From Flammeovirgaceae bacterium UBA2338 (GTDB taxonomy: Bacteria; Bacteroidota; Bacteroidia; Cytophagales; Cyclobacteriaceae), in the NCBI GenBank assembly GCA_002344795.1, contig DDUM01000010.1, positions 1 through 19,542 of the forward strand: a DNA stretch of 19,542 nt, read 5' to 3'. Positions 7,882 to 13,130 of the stretch are shown one piece after another. The notes below the pieces were generated by a model. That model did no database searches, had not been told where the DNA came from, and saw only the letters and a program-made list of their open reading frames with translations. Numbering within the stretch: the stretch's first letter is position 1; each line of letters starts with the position of its first letter. The translations under genes and the position numbers were made by a program.

Positions 7882-7976
7882 TAAAGCTGGCGCGCGTGTT
7901 GTGGGCTGGGTTTAAGGGGCGGCTCACGCGTGACTTGGGTAAATCTATAATCTCAGCTTTTTCCTTCGCGTCCTTT
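7882..7976. repeat. GC-rich element, copy 5 (adjacent to intact gene)
   Basis: The gene-proximal copy, 52 bp from the stop codon of the intact ftsE-like gene. It has T for C in the right arm and C for T at ATCTCAGC. By position it is the likely parental unit of the array. Confidence 0.9.
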
Positions 7977-8028
7977 GCGTGAAACAATAAAGACCACTTA
8001 CCCAACAAATAGAAAAAAGCACTTTATC

Positions 8029-8742
8029 CTAAAAATCATCATCACTTTTCAATTCGAATTCTTCCACAGCAGAATCAAAGATTTTAGAGTTCTCGCATTT
8101 GATGACACGAGCCGGAAATTTTTTAATCAACCCGTAACTGTGGGTAGCCATCAGTACTGCGGTACCGCTCTTATTGATTTGCTGAAACACTTTTAGGATG
8201 CCATTCGAAACGGAAGGGTCGAGATTTCCCGTTGGTTCATCCGCTATCAGTATAACAGGTTCGTTGATCAGCGCCCGGGCAATAACTACCCTTTGTTGTT
8301 CACCTCCGGATAGTTGATGGGGCATCTTTTTTTCCACAGAACCAAGTCCTACCTGCATCAACACCTCAGCCAGCCGACTTTTGGTTTTGGCTCCTTCTTT
8401 CCAGCCTGTAGCCTTCATTACAAAGTTGAGATTTTCGCCTACGGTGCGATCAGGAAAGAGTTGAAAGTCCTGAAATATGATCCCGATTTTTCTTCTCAGC
8501 AGCGGTACCTCTTTGGGTTTGATCTCCCGGATGTTAAAACCCGCAACCTGGGTGTCTCCCAGTCGCAGGGGAAGATCGCCATACAGGGTCTTGAGCAGTG
8601 ATGATTTTCCTGACCCGGTACGCCCTACAAGAAAAACAAACTCGCCTTTTGCAATCTCAAAGGAGATGTTGTTCAATACAGAGTTGTGGTCCTGAAAAAT
8701 GGTGGCGTCTTCTACGCGTACTACAGGATCTGACGAAAACAT
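8029..8742 (-). CDS. ftsE: FtsE-type ABC transporter ATP-binding protein
   Basis: 237 residues with all nucleotide-binding motifs: Walker A G-R-T-G-S-G-K-S (40-47), Q-loop in I-I-F-Q-D-F-Q-L-F-P-D-R-T-V (Q91), signature L-S-G-G-E-Q-Q-R (144-151), Walker B V-I-L-I-A-D-E-P-T (163-171) and H-loop H201. The F-Q-D-F-Q-L-x-x-D-R-T-V stretch is typical of FtsE, which with FtsX forms an inner-membrane complex that activates cell-wall hydrolases at division. No ftsX is present in the window, so a LolD/MacB-like role cannot be excluded from this gene alone. The C-terminus is acidic (F-E-L-K-S-D-D-D-F). Its 3' end is the part copied four times in the downstream array. The upstream aldolase gene is co-oriented, with a 119-bp gap holding short repeats. 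Confidence 0.85.
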   Translation of the reverse strand: MFSSDPVVRVEDATIFQDHNSVLNNISFEIAKGEFVFLVGRTGSGKSSLLKTLYGDLPLRLGDTQVAGFNIREIKPKEVPLLRRKIGIIFQDFQLFPDRTVGENLNFVMKATGWKEGAKTKSRLAEVLMQVGLGSVEKKMPHQLSGGEQQRVVIARALINEPVILIADEPTGNLDPSVSNGILKVFQQINKSGTAVLMATHSYGLIKKFPARVIKCENSKIFDSAVEEFELKSDDDF

Positions 8743-8813
8743 ATCACAATTTATTTACCTAAACCCCAAAATTTTTAACCCTTAAACCAGGTAACCCTCA
8801 ACTGGCAACCAGC

Positions 8814-8859
8814 AACCTGAAACTTTAAACCTGAAACTTTAAACCTGAAACTTGAAACC
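8814..8859. repeat. 14-bp tandem repeat, three units
   Basis: AACCTGAAACTTTA occurs twice (8814-8827, 8828-8841). It is followed by AACCTGAAACTTGA (8842-8855) and a partial unit. The repeat lies in the gap between the aldolase and ftsE-like genes, within a wider stretch of degenerate AACC/CAACC-type sequence. No function is evident. Confidence 0.85.
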
Positions 8860-8861
8860 AA

Positions 8862-9518
8862 TCACCCATTCGCTTTTTTATGATCCGCCAAAAATTTCTC
8901 CAACCCGCTGTCAGTAAGGGGATGCTTCAATAAATCCATAATTACTTTTAACGGACACGTCACCACATCCGCACCTATTTCTGCACATTTAATGAGGTGC
9001 ATAGTATGTCTGATGCTGGCGGCAAGAATTTCTGTTTCAAAACCATAGTTATCATAGATGTGGCGCACTTGTGCGATCAAATCAAGCCCGTCCTGCGAAA
9101 TATCGTCAAGCCTTCCTATAAATGGGGAAAGATAGCTCGCTCCCGCTTTGGCCGCCAAAATAGCCTGACCAGGTGAAAAAACCAGGGTGCAATTGGTTCG
9201 GATACCCTCACTGTGAAATTTTTTGATGGCTTTGATACCATCTTTGATCATCGGCACCTTCACCACAATTTTGTCATCAATTTTGGCGAGTTCCTTGCCT
9301 TCTTTAATGATGTTATCAAAATCAGTCGCTATCACCTCTGCGCTCACATTGTTATCCACAATACCGCAGATCGCTTTGTAGTGCCCTTTTATATTGTCTG
9401 CTCCCGCAATACCTTCTTTCGCCATAAGCGAAGGATTGGTGGTTACACCATCCAACACCCCTAAATCATAAGCTTCTTTAATTTCCTGGAGGTTGGCGGT
9501 GTCGATAAAAAATTTCAT
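8862..9518 (-). CDS. fsa: Fructose-6-phosphate aldolase / small transaldolase
   Basis: 218 residues, the size of the short TalC/MipB/FSA subfamily (about 215-220) rather than classical transaldolase (over 300). The start M-K-F-F-I-D-T-A-N is diagnostic, followed by D-G-V-T-T-N-P-S-L (23-31), with the Schiff-base lysine in V-V-K-V-P-M (K87) and A-A-S-I-R near the end of the barrel. The family either cleaves fructose 6-phosphate to dihydroxyacetone and glyceraldehyde 3-phosphate or acts as a transaldolase in the pentose phosphate pathway. Sequence alone does not separate these; in an organism lacking a long transaldolase it would be the transaldolase. A -7 element lies 36-44 nt upstream. It is cytoplasmic and carries no signal peptide. 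Confidence 0.92.
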   Translation of the reverse strand: MKFFIDTANLQEIKEAYDLGVLDGVTTNPSLMAKEGIAGADNIKGHYKAICGIVDNNVSAEVIATDFDNIIKEGKELAKIDDKIVVKVPMIKDGIKAIKKFHSEGIRTNCTLVFSPGQAILAAKAGASYLSPFIGRLDDISQDGLDLIAQVRHIYDNYGFETEILAASIRHTMHLIKCAEIGADVVTCPLKVIMDLLKHPLTDSGLEKFLADHKKANG

Positions 9519-9554
9519 AGAGGTATGGTTGTAGTGAAATGATATTTCTGGCTA

Positions 9555-9562
9555 CAAAACTA
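9555..9562 (-). promoter_or_regulatory. Putative -7 promoter element for the aldolase gene
   Basis: On the minus strand TAGTTTTG matches TAnnTTTG, predicting a leader of about 30 nt before the ATG at 9518. No clear TTG is seen 17-23 nt upstream. Confidence 0.45.
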
Positions 9563-9605
9563 ATAGAAAATGCAGGATATCTGGAATCTGAAGAGGAGAT
9601 AAAAA

Positions 9606-9700
9606 GGGCAAACCGAACATCGCACCGCTACAACTACCTACCCTTGCTACCTTCCGGTCCTGGGGGAGTTCAGTAGGAGCTGGTCGTGCCGATTTGCCGG
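9606..9700 (-). ncRNA. ffs: Signal recognition particle RNA (4.5S-type)
   Basis: The minus strand has the SRP RNA core: C-A-G-G-A-C-C-G-G-A-A-G-G followed by TAGCAAGGGTAG, i.e. the GGAA tetraloop and the asymmetric loop bound by Ffh. The arms on both sides pair: the 5' end GGCAAATCGGCAC is complementary in large part to the 3' end GTGCGATGTTCGGTTTGCC. The length of about 95 nt fits the small bacterial form without an Alu domain. A run of five T follows the closing stem on the minus strand (9601-9605), as in an intrinsic terminator. A full promoter lies immediately upstream. The RNA acts with Ffh in co-translational targeting to the membrane. Exact ends are estimated from pairing. Confidence 0.93.
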
Positions 9701-9703
9701 GCG

Positions 9704-9734
9704 CAAAGGTAAGGCATAAGCATCAAAGCACAAA
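9704..9734 (-). promoter_or_regulatory. Promoter of the SRP RNA gene
   Basis: On the minus strand TTTG (9731-9734), exactly 19 nt of spacer, then TACCTTTG (9704-9711) match both halves of the Bacteroidota housekeeping promoter. The predicted start of transcription coincides with the 5' end of the SRP RNA. Confidence 0.85.
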
Positions 9735-9748
9735 CCTTATGAGCCCTG

Positions 9749-9991
9749 CTATTTTGCTAATCCTGAAAGATGAAGGTTGAACTCCATTCCTGATACTTCT
9801 TTGAAGCCATCGGCCTCCAAATCTTCGAAAATAGCCTCATCAAATTCCATTTCTCGCGTCTCCACTTTACCATTGCTGTAGACGATGAGTTCAAGTCCAC
9901 GCAAATGGATGGGGTTCAGCTTTACCAAAAGTTTTGACCCTTCAATTTCTTTTTTGAAATATTGGTGTACGATATTTGATTGGATACTCAT
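9749..9991 (-). CDS. Conserved-looking hypothetical protein, 80 aa
   Basis: The function is not recognised. From the ATG at 9989-9991 it reads M-S-I-Q-S-N-I-V-H-Q-Y-F and has a mixed, soluble composition with many acidic residues (E-M-E-F-D-E-A-I-F-E-D-L-E-A-D-G-F) and alternating hydrophobic strands. There is no signal peptide or transmembrane segment. A 7-codon longer frame to 10012 exists but would overlap the divergent acetyltransferase start, so the shorter form is preferred. Even so, only 5 bp separate the two start codons. The stop is just upstream of the SRP RNA promoter, so read-through into that gene is possible. Confidence 0.65.
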   Translation of the reverse strand: MSIQSNIVHQYFKKEIEGSKLLVKLNPIHLRGLELIVYSNGKVETREMEFDEAIFEDLEADGFKEVSGMEFNLHLSGLAK

Positions 9992-9996
9992 AAGGA

Positions 9997-10542
9997 ATGC
10001 AGCAGTTACCAAATAGCCTTGAAACGGAAAGGCTCTTAATTCAGCGACTAAAATACGAAGATGCAGAGGAAATATTTTATGCTTATGCCTCTAAGTTAGA
10101 GGCCACACGATTTGTTTCATGGCCTGTGCATCAATTGGTAGCAGATACCAATAAATACCTCAAACGAGCTGTTCCTGCCTGGAGTGCAGGGTTGGCCTAT
10201 CATTATTCCATAAGAACGAAGGAAGAAAATCGATTGATAGGGTCTGTTGGAGTAATTAATGATGGAGGAAATATTCAGTTGGGGTATGTGATGAGCCCTA
10301 CCGTTTGGAACAGGGGATATGCAACGGAAGCAGTGAATGATATCATAAAGCAACTTGTTACCTTAGAGGGAGTGTACAGGATATGGACATTTGTGGATGT
10401 TGAAAATGTAGCTTCTCAAAGGGTGCTACAAAAAGTGGGTATGGTGGAAGAAGCCAGGCTGACCAAATGGTTCCGGTTTGTTAATCAAAACAATCAGCTT
10501 AAGGATTGTGTGCTCTTCAGATGGCCAAAGCTAAAAGAATGA
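9997..10542 (+). CDS. GNAT family N-acetyltransferase, RimJ/RimL-like
   Basis: 181 residues. It opens with the family signature L-E-T-E-R-L-L-I-Q-R-L (8-18). It has the acetyl-CoA pyrophosphate-binding segment in G-Y-V-M-S-P-T-V-W-N-R-G-Y-A-T-E-A-V (Q/R-x-x-G-x-A type) and the motif B helix N-V-A-S-Q-R-V-L-Q-K-V-G-M. Proteins of this type transfer acetyl groups from acetyl-CoA to protein N-termini or small amines; the substrate cannot be assigned. It is divergent from the 80-aa gene with a 5-bp gap, so its promoter must lie inside that gene; no TAnnTTTG match was found. The stop overlaps the likely start of the cyclase gene, suggesting translational coupling. Confidence 0.88.
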   Translation: MQQLPNSLETERLLIQRLKYEDAEEIFYAYASKLEATRFVSWPVHQLVADTNKYLKRAVPAWSAGLAYHYSIRTKEENRLIGSVGVINDGGNIQLGYVMSPTVWNRGYATEAVNDIIKQLVTLEGVYRIWTFVDVENVASQRVLQKVGMVEEARLTKWFRFVNQNNQLKDCVLFRWPKLKE

Positions 10543-11831
10543 ATCTGCCTGAGAAAGTATTTGACGAATTTGAACGAGAGCTTGCCAAAAGCGAATACCA
10601 GCGTGCTTTAATGTTGGTGGGTGTGTTTTTTGTGGCGGCTGTTGTTATGTCTCTCAATTTTTTCTTACTTGATAACAGCGTAGTTAAATTTTACGGTGGC
10701 AGCGCTATTTATTTTTTCACCATAGCCTATTTCCTGGTTTTTATAGTTTATGAACTGAGTGTCATCTGGTTCATTAAAAAGAGAATCGAAGTAGGAAAAA
10801 GAATAAGCACGCGATTTAAGGTTTTCCAAACGACCATTGAGATTACATATATGAGCTTGTTGATTCTTTATATCATAGATATAAAGCAAATCTATTTGTT
10901 TATTGATTCTCCGATACAATTTATTTATTTTTTATTCATTATACTTTCTATACTCCATCTGGACTATCGCATTGCATTGTTGAGTGGTATTCTTTCAGCA
11001 GCCCAGTTTGGTCTGATCATTTTCTATGTTTATCATTTTGCGGATATTCCAGTAAGGTATTTGCCTTCATTGCCCGAGAATGCCTTCTATGTGCGTTGTG
11101 TCATTTTTGTGTTGGCTTCCGGAGTGGCGGCTTTCGTAGCCATTGAAGTCAAACGCAGGGTAAAATCTGCCCTAGATTATAAACTTCAAAAAAGCAAAAT
11201 GGAAACGCACCTGGGCCAGCAGGTATCAAGGGATATATTAACCACACTAACTAAGGATGGCGGAAAGCCAATGAAAGTGAATGCTACTGTTTTGGCATTG
11301 GATATACGGGGTTTTACACAATTTGCAGAAGGATTGAGTTTGGATGAGATACAGGATTTTCAGAATAAATTCTTTGGACCAGTGTTGGACATCATCCATC
11401 AGCACCGGGGTGTTGTCAATCAGATATTAGGAGATGGTATAATGGCTACGTTCGGAGCGCCCAGCCCCAACCCACTTCACGCTGACATGGCTTTTCAGTC
11501 CGCACTCAAAATTTTAGAGAAGGTGAGCCAGTTGTGTAGGGAGGGCGTAATCCCTGAAACAAGAATTGGGATGGGCATTCATTCTGGAGAAGTGATCACC
11601 GGCAATATTGGTAACGAAAACAGAAAGCAATATTCAATCAGTGGCAAAGCAGTGATCATAGCCTTTCGCCTGGAACAGTTGAATAAAGACTACAATACAC
11701 AGCTGTTGATATCGGAGGAAGTGCGTAGAAATGTTGTAAGAGGAAATGTAACTATTACTTCTCTCGGAAAGGTTCGCCTCAAAGGTTTAGAAACTCAGAT
11801 CGAAATACATAAAGTAGCTTACGAAGGGTAG
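10539..11831 (+). CDS. Membrane class III nucleotide cyclase with atypical active site
   Basis: 430 residues from the ATG that overlaps the preceding stop (ATGA); ATG at 10521 and TTG at 10506 are alternatives in the same frame. Six hydrophobic segments (about residues 25-220) form an integral membrane domain resembling a sensor or anchor. The C-terminal class III cyclase domain (about 245-430) has both metal-binding aspartates, in A-L-D-I-R-G-F (D255) and L-G-D-G-I-M-A-T-F (D299), and the arginine of the A-x-R-L-E motif (R377). The usual adenine-recognition Lys is Gln295 and the usual Asp of I-G-D-x-V-N is Lys370, while the transition-state Asn is Ile373. It may therefore use a different nucleotide, or be weak or regulatory. 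The gene converges on the HD-PycTM-like gene with a 13-bp overlap of the coding ends. Confidence 0.85.
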   Translation: MNLPEKVFDEFERELAKSEYQRALMLVGVFFVAAVVMSLNFFLLDNSVVKFYGGSAIYFFTIAYFLVFIVYELSVIWFIKKRIEVGKRISTRFKVFQTTIEITYMSLLILYIIDIKQIYLFIDSPIQFIYFLFIILSILHLDYRIALLSGILSAAQFGLIIFYVYHFADIPVRYLPSLPENAFYVRCVIFVLASGVAAFVAIEVKRRVKSALDYKLQKSKMETHLGQQVSRDILTTLTKDGGKPMKVNATVLALDIRGFTQFAEGLSLDEIQDFQNKFFGPVLDIIHQHRGVVNQILGDGIMATFGAPSPNPLHADMAFQSALKILEKVSQLCREGVIPETRIGMGIHSGEVITGNIGNENRKQYSISGKAVIIAFRLEQLNKDYNTQLLISEEVRRNVVRGNVTITSLGKVRLKGLETQIEIHKVAYEG

Positions 11832-13021
11832 TAGAAAACTAACATGGCGATGAGAAAGGCCAGTATCGAGGCCACAAACCCATACATAAAAATACTATAA
11901 GAGATTCTTAATAATTTGTATTTTCTGGCCAGTACTTTTCCATTAAAGTAAATGTCCTTAATAATACTGCTGTATAAAAAATCAGCATCCTTCATCATTT
12001 CTTTTACACCCCATTCGTAATTCTCCAATTCCATTCCGTGAAAGTTGCCAAAAAACAGAAGATTGGTTTTTTTCTTTTTTATTTCTTCCTTAGTGAATTT
12101 GCCAGAGGAGATATTGGGCCTGGTGGCCAATACGGCATAAACAATGGTGAGGAGGCAAGAGCCAACGAGCATAAGGGTGGGGATCAATAGATCGGGAAAT
12201 TCTTCTAATTTGCGAAATAATACCGACACAATTACAGAGAGAATAATGGCGTTGATAGACACCATGATGTTGGCCTTGGAGTCGGCCATCTCACTGAGTG
12301 TGATGTGATTTTGTGACGTAATGCGAAACATGGTCTCTACCCCGCGTTCTGGCTTGTTGGTTTTTTCCAACTTGCGTTGAAGCTTTTCTATTTCTTTTTC
12401 CAGGTTGTCCAAATACTTTTTGTCACTCTTTGGATTAATCTCTTTCTTAAGTTTTTTAATGTTTTTTCTTTTGTTTTTTTCCAATACGGTTTTACCGTAT
12501 TCAGTAAAGTAGGTGTGATCTTCTAAAAACTTTAGATTGAATCGTAACCATTCCTTATCGGAAAATTCTTTCTTTTTAATGTGGGCCAACTCATTGCGAA
12601 GTCTTTGACCCGTTTCCAACAGGTCTTCATGGGACAAATGATAGAGATCGGCATCGCAAACCACCATATCTACAATATTTATGGGATTTTGAGGCATCTC
12701 GGTAGCCTGAATGGCCTGGCTCACAGCCTCAACCTTTTCATCGGAAGCCCCCCAATCCGTGAGTAGTTTTTTAGCTGCTTCCACAGAATTCAATTCATGG
12801 TGTTCACTGCCTTTGATATACCCTGTATCGTGAATCCAGGCTGCGATAATAGCGGTTTCCATCTGATCTTCCGTCAAACCGCTTTTTTCTCCAATTTCTT
12901 TTACCGCTTCTGCAACTTTTTTGGTGTGATAAATATTGTGATAGGCATGGGAGTCATTGAGTTGAGAAAGAGTAGCCTCTGCAAATGCTTTTGATTTTTC
13001 TATAAGGGCTGTATTCATCAT
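11819..13021 (-). CDS. HD phosphohydrolase domain fused to Pycsar-type (PycTM-like) membrane effector
   Basis: 400 residues; ATG at 13021 or the adjacent in-frame ATG at 13018. Residues ~10-140 form an HD domain with H32, H64-D65 (A-A-W-I-H-D-T-G-Y), H74-H75-E76 and D123-A-D125, the pattern of metal-dependent phosphohydrolases acting on nucleotides or cyclic nucleotides. A Lys/Glu-rich coiled coil (~178-220) leads to a region resembling the PycTM effectors of Pycsar systems: M-F-R-I-T-S-Q-N-H-I-T-L-S-E-M-A-D-S-K-A-N-I-M, two close transmembrane segments (~245-296), N-L-L-F-F-G-N-F-H, and a final segment (~375-398). PycTM proteins respond to cyclic pyrimidine nucleotides by damaging the membrane. 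The nearby unusual cyclase makes a signalling link plausible but, because the genes converge, not proven. An HD domain could degrade the signal, limiting toxicity. Confidence 0.8.
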   Translation of the reverse strand: MMNTALIEKSKAFAEATLSQLNDSHAYHNIYHTKKVAEAVKEIGEKSGLTEDQMETAIIAAWIHDTGYIKGSEHHELNSVEAAKKLLTDWGASDEKVEAVSQAIQATEMPQNPINIVDMVVCDADLYHLSHEDLLETGQRLRNELAHIKKKEFSDKEWLRFNLKFLEDHTYFTEYGKTVLEKNKRKNIKKLKKEINPKSDKKYLDNLEKEIEKLQRKLEKTNKPERGVETMFRITSQNHITLSEMADSKANIMVSINAIILSVIVSVLFRKLEEFPDLLIPTLMLVGSCLLTIVYAVLATRPNISSGKFTKEEIKKKKTNLLFFGNFHGMELENYEWGVKEMMKDADFLYSSIIKDIYFNGKVLARKYKLLRISYSIFMYGFVASILAFLIAMLVFYYPS

Positions 13022-13100
13022 GGTAATATTATATAAAACTATTAAAAATTGAGGAGAATTATAGTCGCATTTCCACTTCTGTACGTATGGTATTGTTGAG

Positions 13101-13108
13101 TATTTTTG
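13101..13108 (+). promoter_or_regulatory. Putative -7 promoter element for the phosphoesterase/barrel gene
   Basis: TATTTTTG matches TAnnTTTG. TCTG at 13078-13081 is at the 19-nt spacing, with one mismatch to TTTG. Transcription would begin near 13114, after the alternative TTG start at 13113, so it supports the ATG at 13131. Confidence 0.5.
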
Positions 13109-13130
13109 ATAATTGAACGTTTATAATCAA

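Larger units (their letters stand above)
6857..8028. repeat. Nested tandem array: five GC-rich elements alternating with four truncated ftsE 3' ends
   Basis: This 1.17-kb stretch between the candidate anti-sigma gene and the ftsE-like gene has no independent gene. It is built of units that start at 6857, 7135, 7401, 7647 and 7882 (lengths 278, 266, 246 and 235 bp; the fifth runs into the real gene). Each unit is a 95-96 bp element, then ~40-50 bp of AT-rich sequence matching the natural downstream flank of the ftsE-like gene, then a copy of that gene's 3' end in its native minus-strand orientation. The copies become shorter from left to right. The element's left end is identical in all five, whereas the right end of each ftsE fragment differs. 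Point differences between copies show that this is not a simple assembly duplication, although long reads would settle it. Confidence 0.95.

Noticed and set aside
6954..8008. Several short ORFs (6954-7244 +, 7282-7515 -, 7582-7773 -, 7740-7982 +, 7814-8008 -)
   Set aside because: They are read-through of the GC-rich element and ftsE fragments. One (7282-7515, minus) joins the ftsE tail in frame, but the other copies are out of frame, so it is judged accidental.
6857..8028. CRISPR array
   Set aside because: Units are 235-278 bp, and the segments between the repeats are copies of one neighbouring gene rather than unrelated spacers; no cas gene is present.
10506..10538. Longer N-terminus of the cyclase (TTG 10506 or ATG 10521)
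   Set aside because: The ATGA overlap at 10539 is the more typical arrangement and gives a complete domain set; the longer forms add only 6-11 residues and cannot be excluded.
13113..13130. TTG start six codons upstream for the phosphoesterase/barrel gene
   Set aside because: The predicted start of transcription falls at or after this codon, and the ATG at 13131 gives a better signal peptide.
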